Shown one piece after another: positions 37,838-45,403 of a DNA stretch of 64,000 bases. Each line of letters opens with the position of its first letter. Positions within the stretch are counted from its first letter, which is position 1. The DNA lies in contig JAFEAE010000014.1 in assembly GCA_018266575.1 (NCBI GenBank), forward strand, positions 1-64,000, read 5' to 3'. The notes beneath the pieces were generated by a model. That model was not told where the DNA came from. It worked only from the letters and a program-made list of their open reading frames with translations, and searched no databases. This DNA is from Bacteroidota bacterium (lineage in GTDB: Bacteria; Bacteroidota; Bacteroidia; Chitinophagales; Chitinophagaceae). Made by a program: the position numbers and the translations under genes.

Positions 37838-39073
37838 ATGCAATACTCAGTCTTTAATAATCTGAATGGAGAGGGCCTATCTGGGGTTGCGTTTAAAGAC
37901 AGGAACCGAAAAAAAAATGCTATAGCCCACCTCAGTGCCAGGGTGGAGTCCACTATTCCTGAACTCGCAGATCTTCTTAATATCAGTATACCTAAAACTA
38001 CTGAGTTAATCACAGAACTTTTGGAAGAAGGGTTAGTAAAAGATACCGGCAAGAAAACGGAAGGGCTGGGAAGGAAAGCTGCTATATATAGCCTTAACCC
38101 TGATAGTTGTTATTTTTTGGGGGTAGAAATAAAAAAATACAAGATCAATATTGGCTTGATGAGTTTTAATGCCAATATCATAGACTCTGCATTAGATGTT
38201 CCTTTTGCCTTTTTGGATACAAATGAATCCCTCGACGCTATCATTAAAGAAATACACAAATTCTTAAGCAACGTGTCTGTTGTTAAAGAAAAAATTATTG
38301 GGCTCGGGCTGAGCATGGCCGGACGTATCAACGTAAAAACAAGTGAGATATTAAGTATTTACCACTTTGGCAATGCCCCCGTAAAAGAGAAATTAGAAGA
38401 GGAATTCAACCTTCCTGTTTACCTTGATAATGATAGCCGCACACTTGCTTACGGTGAATATAATTTCGGGCAATATGGCCTTCCCTACAGCGAAAAAAAT
38501 GCATGCATTGTCAACCTCGACTACGGAATAGCAATCGGGATTTTTGCTGATGGTGCGCCTGTTTATGGAGCCTCCGGGTATGCCGGGGAAATAGGGCACA
38601 TACCTATGTTCAATAATGAAAAAATATGCTTTTGCGGGAAAAAAGGATGCCTTGAAACGGAAGCTTCAGGGCTGGCTTTAATAGATTACCTGGTTAAAAA
38701 AATGAAAGAAGGCAGTAGCAGCCGGCTTCAACAAGTATTTTCCAAAAAAGGATTTCTTGAATTGGAAGATATTCTTGAAGCGGTAAAGTTTGGCGACAAC
38801 CTTGCCATTGAGGGAGTAACTGAAATTGCATATAATCTTGGTAAAGGCCTTGCCGTCGCAATTAACCTTCTTAACCCCGAATTAATTGTTCTTGGCGGCA
38901 TGCTTTCGGGCTTTGGTGAATTATTATTATTGCCAGTGAAAACATCTATCATGCAACATTCACTTAGCCTTGTAAACAATGATACACGCATCGCTTTGTC
39001 TTCAATCAACCAACGTGCAGCATTGCCCGGTTGTTGTTTGTTAGTAAGGGATAAAATACTTGGGTTGATTTAA
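37838..39073 (+). CDS. ROK family transcriptional regulator (NagC/Mlc type)
   Basis: 411 aa. Winged helix-turn-helix at about 27-85 (IPELADLLNISIPKTTELITELLEEG), then the ROK sugar-kinase fold. The zinc site is intact: H254 in GEIGHIPM, then CFCGKKGCLE (C264, C266, C271). The catalytic-Asp region reads DNDSRTLAYGE (D199), so sugar binding and perhaps weak kinase activity are possible. Divergent from susC and upstream of nagB, so it likely senses GlcNAc or GlcNAc-6-P and controls this locus (inference). Confidence 0.9.
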   Translation: MQYSVFNNLNGEGLSGVAFKDRNRKKNAIAHLSARVESTIPELADLLNISIPKTTELITELLEEGLVKDTGKKTEGLGRKAAIYSLNPDSCYFLGVEIKKYKINIGLMSFNANIIDSALDVPFAFLDTNESLDAIIKEIHKFLSNVSVVKEKIIGLGLSMAGRINVKTSEILSIYHFGNAPVKEKLEEEFNLPVYLDNDSRTLAYGEYNFGQYGLPYSEKNACIVNLDYGIAIGIFADGAPVYGASGYAGEIGHIPMFNNEKICFCGKKGCLETEASGLALIDYLVKKMKEGSSSRLQQVFSKKGFLELEDILEAVKFGDNLAIEGVTEIAYNLGKGLAVAINLLNPELIVLGGMLSGFGELLLLPVKTSIMQHSLSLVNNDTRIALSSINQRAALPGCCLLVRDKILGLI

Positions 39074-39217
39074 ATTTGAGATGAATTATTTTTATATTCT
39101 TTTCCGGACAATTGAAAATTACAGTGGTGTTTTTGACGAATCTATTTCGAAATTCACCACAAAATTTCCACAGCAATTTCATTTCAAACGTTTGCAAGAG
39201 TTCTTTTTAAATAATAA

Positions 39218-39241
39218 TGTTGACAACCCAATCTGTCAACA
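39218..39241. promoter_or_regulatory. Perfect 8-bp inverted repeat upstream of nagB, candidate operator
   Basis: TGTTGACA (39218-39225), 8-nt spacer, TGTCAACA (39234-39241). It lies 78-101 bp before the nagB ATG and just upstream of the promoter candidate. The size fits a ROK-family operator, but the sequence differs from the palindrome in front of the ROK gene. Confidence 0.5.
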
Positions 39242-39271
39242 CCCATCAAACATTTTACAAAAAATTGAAAC

Positions 39272-39279
39272 TAATTTTG
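39272..39279 (+). promoter_or_regulatory. Candidate -7 promoter element of nagB
   Basis: TAATTTTG matches TAnnTTTG. Expected leader about 33 nt. No clear TTTG at -33, so activation or weak basal expression is possible. Confidence 0.4.
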
Positions 39280-39318
39280 TATCACTATTATATAATATCA
39301 TCAAAATTATTTTGACTT

Positions 39319-41223
39319 ATGAGCATGGTAGATTCATTTGAAAAAATCCCTGTAAAAATTTTCAGTTCCCCGAAAGAAGGTTCTGCTTTCATTGCACAGG
39401 AAATTGCAAGCCTTATCAGGTATAAACAATCCAAAGGTGAAAATTGCGTACTTGGGCTTGCAACAGGTTCTTCTCCCAAAACATTATATGCAGAACTGGT
39501 GCGCATGCATAAAGAAGAGGGGTTAAGTTTTAAAAATGTAATTGCTTTTAATCTTGATGAATATTACCCGATTGACAATAATGCATTGCAGAGTTACAAC
39601 CGCTTCATGAAAAAACAATTGTTTGATCATGTAGATATCGACCAGCGTAACTGTCATATACCAAACGGCGAATGGAAAAAGGAAGACATCAAAAAATATT
39701 GTGCTAAATATGAAGAGATGCTTGATGAAGTTGGTGGTATTGATTTACAAATATTAGGTATCGGCAACAACGGGCATATTGGTTTCAATGAGCCGGGATC
39801 AAGCTTATTTTCAAAAACCAGATTAGTACCACTGGATAATTCAACACGAATTGCAAACTCGCACGAATTTCAGAATATTTCAAAAGTGCCACGCCTCGCA
39901 ATCACGATGGGCATCAGCACTATTATGAAAGCAAAGAAAATTTTGCTGATGGCATGGGGACAGATCAAAGCTCCCGTTCTTCAAAAAGCTGTTGAAGGAA
40001 ATGTAACAGAACAAATACCTGCATCACTTTTGCAACAGCACAATGAATGTTTGTTTGTTACTGACGAACCTGCAGCCTCGGAGCTTACACGTTTTAAATC
40101 TCCCTGGCTGGCGGGAGACTGTGAATGGACCCCAAAAATGATACGTAAAGCTGTTGTGAGTACGGCGTTGAAATTAGAGAAACCAATTTTAAGTTTAACG
40201 AATGCCGATTATAATGATAATGGCTTAAGTGATTTACTGGTTGAAAAAGGCGATGCTTACGAAATTAATTTGCAGGTGTTTTACATGGTAAGAGACAGCA
40301 TTACAGGTTGGCCTGGCGGAAAAAATCAACCATTACCAAACCCTCCGGAAAGAATGACCCCCTACCCGAAACGCTGTGTTATTTTTTCTCCGCACCCTGA
40401 TGATGATATTATTTCCATGGGTGGAACTTTTATGCGCTTGCACGACCAGGGGCATGATGTACATGTTGCATACCAGACATCAGGAAATATTGCAGTGACA
40501 GATGAATTTGTAACACGCTTCCTGGATTTTGCAGTAGGCTTTGAAGAACTATCCGGCATTGATAATAAAAAATCTTCACAGATATTAAAAGAAGCAACAT
40601 CATTCTTGAAAAATAAAAAGAACAGCGATGTTGATACACCGGAAATCAGGCAGATAAAAGGATTGATAAGAAGATGCGAGGCAAGGGCTACCTGTCATTA
40701 TGTGGGCCTCAAAGATGAAAATATACACTTTCAAAATCTTCCTTTTTACGAAACAGGAACCATTGAAAAAAAACCAATGGGCGAAGCTGATGTTCAATTA
40801 ACAATGGATTTATTGCAAAGCATAAAACCACACCAGGTATATTGTGCAGGAGATTTGGCTGACCCGCATGGCACACACAAAGTTTGCCTGGATATTGTTT
40901 TTGAATCCATGCGCCGGTTAAAAGCACGGGGCGAAGAGTGGATAAATGACTGTTGGGTTTGGTTGTACAAAGGTGCGTGGCAGGAATGGGATGTAAGTGA
41001 AATTGAAATGGCAATCCCGATGAGCCCCGACCAGGTGATGAAAAAAAGATTCGGGATTTTTATTCACCAGTCACAAAAAGACATGGTACCATTTCAGGGT
41101 ACGGATAGCCGTGAGTTTTGGCAACGGGCAGAAGACAGGAATGCAAACACTGCAAATTTGTATGCACAGTTAGGGTTGACCAAATATGCAGCCATGGAAG
41201 CATTCGTTCGGTGGCATTATTAA
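39319..41223 (+). CDS. nagB: Glucosamine-6-phosphate deaminase fused to PIG-L-type deacetylase domain
   Basis: 634 aa. Residues 1-270 are NagB: GLATGSSPKTLY (phosphate loop), AFNLDEYYPI (catalytic Asp) and LGIGNNGHIGFNEPGSSL (Asp/His/Glu region). It turns glucosamine 6-phosphate into fructose 6-phosphate and ammonia. Residues 350-634 are PIG-L/LmbE-like: a zinc motif in FSPHPDDDIISMGG (about 355-368) and DLADPHGTHKVC (about 510-520). The fused form is known in Bacteroidota. No nagA is visible in the window, so the C-terminal domain may supply GlcNAc-6-P deacetylation; this is inference. Confidence 0.93.
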   Translation: MSMVDSFEKIPVKIFSSPKEGSAFIAQEIASLIRYKQSKGENCVLGLATGSSPKTLYAELVRMHKEEGLSFKNVIAFNLDEYYPIDNNALQSYNRFMKKQLFDHVDIDQRNCHIPNGEWKKEDIKKYCAKYEEMLDEVGGIDLQILGIGNNGHIGFNEPGSSLFSKTRLVPLDNSTRIANSHEFQNISKVPRLAITMGISTIMKAKKILLMAWGQIKAPVLQKAVEGNVTEQIPASLLQQHNECLFVTDEPAASELTRFKSPWLAGDCEWTPKMIRKAVVSTALKLEKPILSLTNADYNDNGLSDLLVEKGDAYEINLQVFYMVRDSITGWPGGKNQPLPNPPERMTPYPKRCVIFSPHPDDDIISMGGTFMRLHDQGHDVHVAYQTSGNIAVTDEFVTRFLDFAVGFEELSGIDNKKSSQILKEATSFLKNKKNSDVDTPEIRQIKGLIRRCEARATCHYVGLKDENIHFQNLPFYETGTIEKKPMGEADVQLTMDLLQSIKPHQVYCAGDLADPHGTHKVCLDIVFESMRRLKARGEEWINDCWVWLYKGAWQEWDVSEIEMAIPMSPDQVMKKRFGIFIHQSQKDMVPFQGTDSREFWQRAEDRNANTANLYAQLGLTKYAAMEAFVRWHY

Positions 41224-41246
41224 TAATATGAATAAATATTTTTTCT

Positions 41247-41275
41247 AAAGCACCGGAATAAATCCGGTGCTTTTT
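41247..41275 (+). terminator. Intrinsic terminator of nagB
   Basis: Perfect 11-bp stem AAAGCACCGGA / TCCGGTGCTTT with a 5-nt loop, then TT and C-T rich sequence, 23 bp after the stop. Confidence 0.9.
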
Positions 41276-41341
41276 CTTTCATCACTCTTTGTTTTTTATT
41301 GATCATATTCTGCCATAACTTTGCGCCCTCTAAGAAAAAGC

Positions 41342-42010
41342 ATGAGTAATTCAGATCGTTTATCTTTTAGTGAGAGATGGAGTGATGCCTTGCAAGTGAA
41401 ACCTTTCCGCATCAAGATGATTGCAGGTATAATATTGCTAATACTGTTGCTTGCGTTTTTCCCTGTTTTTTTCCAATATATAGAAAGAAGAAACGGGCCG
41501 GTTTTACATGATATGCTCCTTTCGAACCTGCCGGCATTCAATATGTCGGTAGTTATTTTTCTTATCCTCTGGTCGGCTACGGCATACGCACTTATCACCA
41601 GGCTTCAAAAACCTAATGAATTCATTGTTTTTTTGTGGGCGTACATTTTTGTAAGCCTTTCCCGATTGCTGACCATCAGTATTTTTCCATTGAGCCCTCC
41701 AGTAAATTTAATTGAATTAAAAGACCCGCTCAGCACGCCATTTTACGGAATGAAAGTTGTAACCAAAGATTTATTTTATTCAGGGCATACTTCTTCGCTC
41801 TTCCTGATATTTCTTGTGATGAAAAAACCTTTTGAGAAAGTACTAACGTTGATGGCTACACTATCAGTTGCTTTTTTGCTAATGATACAGCATGTGCATT
41901 ATACAATCGACATCATAGCAGCTCCATTTTTCACCTATATTTTTTACAGGCTGGCGATCCGGTTTAGCCGAAGTTCAATAAGCAGTTCTCAGATGACAGT
42001 TGACAGTTGA
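41342..42010 (+). CDS. Sphingomyelin-synthase-like PAP2_C membrane protein
   Basis: 222 aa from ATG 41342 (MSNSDRLSFSERW); a TTG seven codons earlier is unlikely. Five to six membrane helices. The triad of sphingomyelin synthases is present: H149 in DLFYSGHTSSL, and H186 with D190 in QHVHYTIDI. The family moves a phospho-headgroup from a phospholipid to a ceramide or diacylglycerol at the membrane. Given the inositol-sphingolipid operon elsewhere in this window, a sphingolipid headgroup role is plausible but unproven. The last residues (SSQMTVDS) are encoded by an intergenic repeat. Confidence 0.8.
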   Translation: MSNSDRLSFSERWSDALQVKPFRIKMIAGIILLILLLAFFPVFFQYIERRNGPVLHDMLLSNLPAFNMSVVIFLILWSATAYALITRLQKPNEFIVFLWAYIFVSLSRLLTISIFPLSPPVNLIELKDPLSTPFYGMKVVTKDLFYSGHTSSLFLIFLVMKKPFEKVLTLMATLSVAFLLMIQHVHYTIDIIAAPFFTYIFYRLAIRFSRSSISSSQMTVDS

Positions 42011-42077
42011 CAGTCTGAGAAAAAGCAATAATTTTATATTTAAGGCCTGTCATCTGACATCTCTCAACTGTCATCTG
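41990..42077. repeat. Inverted/direct repeat cluster between convergent genes
   Basis: CAGATGACAGTTGA (41990-42003) pairs with TCAACTGTCATCTG (42064-42077), 14 bp, perfect. Within it, GTTGACAG is tandemly repeated (41999-42013) and CTGTCATCTG occurs at 42047-42056 and 42068-42077. Likely a dispersed short repeat of this genome; it may also act as a bidirectional terminator. Confidence 0.7.
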
Positions 42078-42081
42078 CGGA

Positions 42082-43200
42082 TCAGAACGCTTCTCCTAAC
42101 TGCAAATAAAATCCATGCCCGAAATGTGTGGTAGCGCCATAATCAAAGCGAAGGTTTAATCTTTCTGTTTGATCCAGCGCAAAACGCAATCCTGCACCAT
42201 AAGTATATTTTAAATCAGAAAAATCAAGCCCGCCAACATGATCAGAAACATTTCCGATATCACCAAATGCCACTGCTCCAATTCGCCAGAATAAGGGAAC
42301 GCGGTATTCTGCCTGCACCACAGCCTTGTTCTTATCTCGGTAGCGGCCATCATAATAACCACGCATGCTCGTAGCTCCACCAAGAGACGCAAGGCTTCTT
42401 ATAGGCACTGTGCCAATATTAAAAAATCCATTTGCCTGTATTGCCAGTACCTGCCTTCTATATAATCGGATAAACTTCCGGAAATCCAGAACAAAATTCG
42501 TATACTCATAACCGGAAGCAAAGAAGTGATCAAAATGATTGAAATAAAACTGCATCAACATTCCTTTGTCGGGAGCAAATGCATTGTTTCGTGTATCATA
42601 AGTAAAACTCGCCCCTAACCCGGAGATATGATACCCATCCCTTCCTGCAATATTTTCCTGGTCGAATAAACCACCTGCTGTGTATTGAACATCCATCAAC
42701 CGCTGGTATTCATACAATATTCCAATAAACATATTTTTTCCAACGCGATATTGAGGATGCAGGTACACGTAAAATTGTTTGTAACTGTAATGCTCCTTGT
42801 TGCTATCCGGAGTATTTTTCCCAAGCCCCCAGAATTCATCTGGAAAGAAACTATATGAAATTTGCTGGTTCAAAATAAATTGTTCGTTCGGAAAATAAAT
42901 GGACCCATTAATAGCAGCGATAAACTGGTGCCGCAACGTATATAATACCAGTGCCTGTAAATTTGAAGTACGCGTGTGTTCTTCCTTCGATTTGATATGA
43001 AACGTTGAAGAACCGGCAACACCGAATGCCCAGCTTGTTTCAATGGAACGGGAAACAAGCGGCAACACCAACATGTTGTGCGTCTTCGGGATTATCTTAA
43101 TCGTTGTATCGTTTTGTGAAAAGCTAACCAGTGAGCAGGATAATAAACCCAGTGTCCATAAAGTTAGCAGGCTTGAATTTTTTTTCAACTCCACGAGCAA
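42082..43200 (-). CDS. Omp85/BamA-type outer-membrane barrel protein
   Basis: 372 aa. Signal region (LLTLWTLGLLSCSLVSFSQ). The C-terminal two thirds resemble the bacterial surface antigen (Omp85) barrel. The lid-loop motif is SLGGATSMRGYYDGRYRD, with the characteristic RGY, followed by AEYRVPLFWRIGAVAFGDIG. The chain ends FYLQLGEAF with a terminal Phe. No POTRA domains are visible, so this is a short barrel-only member. Role unknown, perhaps patatin-less or TamA-like. Confidence 0.8.
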   Translation of the reverse strand: MLVELKKNSSLLTLWTLGLLSCSLVSFSQNDTTIKIIPKTHNMLVLPLVSRSIETSWAFGVAGSSTFHIKSKEEHTRTSNLQALVLYTLRHQFIAAINGSIYFPNEQFILNQQISYSFFPDEFWGLGKNTPDSNKEHYSYKQFYVYLHPQYRVGKNMFIGILYEYQRLMDVQYTAGGLFDQENIAGRDGYHISGLGASFTYDTRNNAFAPDKGMLMQFYFNHFDHFFASGYEYTNFVLDFRKFIRLYRRQVLAIQANGFFNIGTVPIRSLASLGGATSMRGYYDGRYRDKNKAVVQAEYRVPLFWRIGAVAFGDIGNVSDHVGGLDFSDLKYTYGAGLRFALDQTERLNLRFDYGATTHFGHGFYLQLGEAF

Positions 43201-43267
43201 TTTTAGATATTATTGCATTAACTTTCAGCAATAAAAAGACAAATTAACAAGTAAATTTTAATTTCAT

Positions 43268-43275
43268 TACTTTTG
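43268..43275 (+). promoter_or_regulatory. Candidate -7 promoter element of the PhyH gene
   Basis: TACTTTTG fits TAnnTTTG. No good -33 element. Predicted leader about 100 nt. Confidence 0.3.
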
Positions 43276-43381
43276 CAGATTAATATAAAGGTTATAATTT
43301 GTTAATATTAAATTCATATTACCTAAAAGCTCTGATTACTTCAAAGAGATATTTTTCTTTGGAAGGTTAAATGCTAACATC

Positions 43382-44197
43382 ATGAAAAAAATAAATTGCC
43401 CGGATTTTGTTTTAGGTGAAAAACTGACTCAGGAACAATTGGATTATTTTGATAAGAACGGGGTTATTATTTTCCGCAATTTTATTCCCCACGAAAAAGT
43501 TCAGCTTTTCATCAGCGAAACACAAAGAATTGAGAAGCAGTGGCTGGAAGAAGGTAGAGAAAAAGTAAACGGTGTTCCTTTGAAATTTGGCAAGGACCAG
43601 AACGGGAACAAGATGATCCAGCGCATGTGTTTTCTTTCTTTATACAGCGACCCCCTTCATCAGTTATTACAAGACCCACGCATCTCTGCACTAATTGGTT
43701 TCCTGCAGCCTTATGAAGGGCGTATTGCAGAAAATGAGAAAGATGGTTTGATATTGAACAATTATGTGCGCATGCCCGACAGCGCATTTACACAAATGGG
43801 ATGGCACACAGACAGTCCAAGGGATTTATTTCTCGGACAGAAGATTATGCCAATGCTGAACGTTGGAATTCACCTTGACAATTGCCCGTTTGAAAACGGA
43901 GGTTTGCGTGTACTTGCAGGAACGCATAAACAAAATATGTTGAAGTTATTGTTTGGGAAAAAATATTTTATTGATAACAATCCTGACGAACGTGAAGTGG
44001 GTTTTGATGTTAATGCAGGCGACCTTACCGTTCATGACGGGCGTTTATGGCATCGTGCACAACAATCTCCGCATTATGGAGAAGCAAGCCGCCGGCGTGT
44101 AATGTATCTTCCAATCATCACCGGAAAATATATGCCGAAACACGAAAACAGCAAAACACCTTTCTATCATCGATTTGCATCGAAAGTTCAGAACTAA
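43382..44197 (+). CDS. Phytanoyl-CoA dioxygenase (PhyH) family protein
   Basis: 271 aa. Fe(II)/2-oxoglutarate dioxygenase fold. Metal ligands H142 and D144 (GWHTDSPRD) and a distal His (H224 in GRLWHRAQQ); a 2-oxoglutarate-binding Arg in SRRRVMYL (about 237-239). Cytoplasmic; the hydroxylated substrate is unknown. Monocistronic by its own terminator. Confidence 0.9.
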   Translation: MKKINCPDFVLGEKLTQEQLDYFDKNGVIIFRNFIPHEKVQLFISETQRIEKQWLEEGREKVNGVPLKFGKDQNGNKMIQRMCFLSLYSDPLHQLLQDPRISALIGFLQPYEGRIAENEKDGLILNNYVRMPDSAFTQMGWHTDSPRDLFLGQKIMPMLNVGIHLDNCPFENGGLRVLAGTHKQNMLKLLFGKKYFIDNNPDEREVGFDVNAGDLTVHDGRLWHRAQQSPHYGEASRRRVMYLPIITGKYMPKHENSKTPFYHRFASKVQN

Positions 44198-44232
44198 TCA
44201 TATTTTTTTCAATGTATTCATAAGTATCTTTG

Positions 44233-44261
44233 AAGAGGTCAACGAGTGTTGGCCTCTTTTA
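44233..44261 (+). terminator. Intrinsic terminator of the PhyH gene
   Basis: Stem AAGAGGTCAAC (44233-44243) / GTTGGCCTCTT (44248-44258) with one G-T pair, 4-nt loop, short T-run. Confidence 0.8.
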
Positions 44262-44344
44262 GTAATAGGATTTATTGCCACAAATTTTGTTAGTAGAGCA
44301 CCAGATCTCATTTTCAAATTATCACATTATCAAATTGAGCTATC

Positions 44345-45115
44345 ATGTACGCATTAGTTACCGGAGCAAGCAAAGGCATTGGCAAAGCAATTGCAGAAGA
44401 ATTAGCGAAAAATAAATTTAATATCCTTCTCGTAGCACGTTCAGAAGATCAGCTAAAAAAAAATGCAACTGAAATTGCTGAAAAATATAAGGTAGGTACG
44501 GATTATTTAGCGATCGATCTGTCTGCACCAACTGCATCAACAGAAATATTTAACTGGTGTACAAAAAAAAATTATTCTATCCGGGTTCTGGTTAACAACG
44601 CCGGATATGGATTGAGTGGGAATTTCGAGCGATTCAGCATCGATGATAATACAAATATGATGCAGTTAAATATGATCGCACTCGTGCAGTTGACACAACT
44701 TTTCCTACCTGTATTAAAATCGCAGAATAAATCATACATACTGAACATATCTAGTTCTGCAGCATACCAGGCAGTTCCTTATCTGAGTTTGTATTCTGCA
44801 ACAAAAGCATTTGTATTAAGCTTCAGCAGAGGTTTGCAGCAGGAATTAAAAAGAACGCCGGTATCGGTGACCTGCATTTCTCCCGGTTCTACGGATACCG
44901 GCTTCGCATCACGTGCGCAATTGGGGGAAAAGGGATTAAAGACGGCTGATAAAGTAAATATGACTCCCGAAGCTGTTGCAGCGATTGCAGTGAAAAGTAT
45001 GTTGAGTGGAAAAACAGAAGTGATTGTTGGCTTTATTAATAAACTAGGCGCATTCATGGCATGGCTTCTACCTAAGAAACTGGTAGAAACAACGGCTATG
45101 AAGATTTATGAATAA
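44345..45115 (+). CDS. Short-chain dehydrogenase/reductase
   Basis: 256 aa. Classical SDR: nucleotide motif TGASKGIG (7-14), NNAGYG, catalytic Ser in LNISSSA, YSATK (Tyr/Lys) and CISPGSTDT. NAD(P)H-dependent; substrate unknown. Last chromosomal protein gene before the tRNA. Confidence 0.92.
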   Translation: MYALVTGASKGIGKAIAEELAKNKFNILLVARSEDQLKKNATEIAEKYKVGTDYLAIDLSAPTASTEIFNWCTKKNYSIRVLVNNAGYGLSGNFERFSIDDNTNMMQLNMIALVQLTQLFLPVLKSQNKSYILNISSSAAYQAVPYLSLYSATKAFVLSFSRGLQQELKRTPVSVTCISPGSTDTGFASRAQLGEKGLKTADKVNMTPEAVAAIAVKSMLSGKTEVIVGFINKLGAFMAWLLPKKLVETTAMKIYE

Positions 45116-45130
45116 CCTGTGTTTTTCATT

Positions 45131-45160
45131 TTTGGTGTGCGGGATTTTGTACTATATTTG
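45131..45160 (+). promoter_or_regulatory. Promoter of tRNA-Arg
   Basis: TTTG (45131-45134), 18-bp spacer, TATATTTG (45153-45160) exactly fits the Bacteroidota TTTG / TAnnTTTG promoter. The mature tRNA starts 12 bp downstream. Confidence 0.75.
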
Positions 45161-45171
45161 CAGCCCAAAAT

Positions 45172-45245
45172 GGCCCCGTAGCTCAACTGAATAGAGCATT
45201 TGACTACGGATCAAAAGGTTTCAGGTTTGAATCCTGACGGGGTCA
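45172..45245 (+). tRNA. tRNA-Arg (anticodon ACG)
   Basis: 74 nt, full cloverleaf. Acceptor GGCCCCG pairs with CGGGGTC (one G-T). D-stem GCTC/GAGC. Anticodon stem TTTGA/TCAAA with loop CTACGGA, anticodon ACG. T-stem TCAGG/CCTGA. CCA is not encoded. An integrase gene lies 156 bp downstream, so the 3' part is the likely attachment site of the element that follows. Confidence 0.95.
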
Positions 45246-45260
45246 CGCCGCTTATAAGCC

Positions 45261-45285
45261 GAAAGTCGCTCTGGTAGCGGCTTTC
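45261..45285. terminator. Hairpin downstream of tRNA-Arg
   Basis: GAAAGTCGCT / AGCGGCTTTC, 10 bp with one G-T pair, 5-nt loop. No T-run, so it may be a weak tRNA terminator or part of the attachment region. Confidence 0.4.
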
Positions 45286-45316
45286 AGCGTCTATAAAGGG
45301 TTTCCGAAAAACCGAC

Positions 45317-45403
45317 TGCTGCGTTTTGCTGCGTTTTCCTGTTAAAAGCTGCTATATTGTGTATGATTTGTTTTACCATTGTTGTACCAATGTTTTACCA
45401 AAT
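45317..45403 (+). repeat. Two sets of short tandem repeats before the integrase start
   Basis: TGCTGCGTTT occurs twice in tandem (45317-45336). Next, three 11-bp units lie head to tail at 45371-45403: TTTTACCATTG, TTGTACCAATG, TTTTACCAAAT. The last overlaps the integrase ATG (45402). They look like arm-type integrase sites or operator iterons. Confidence 0.65.
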
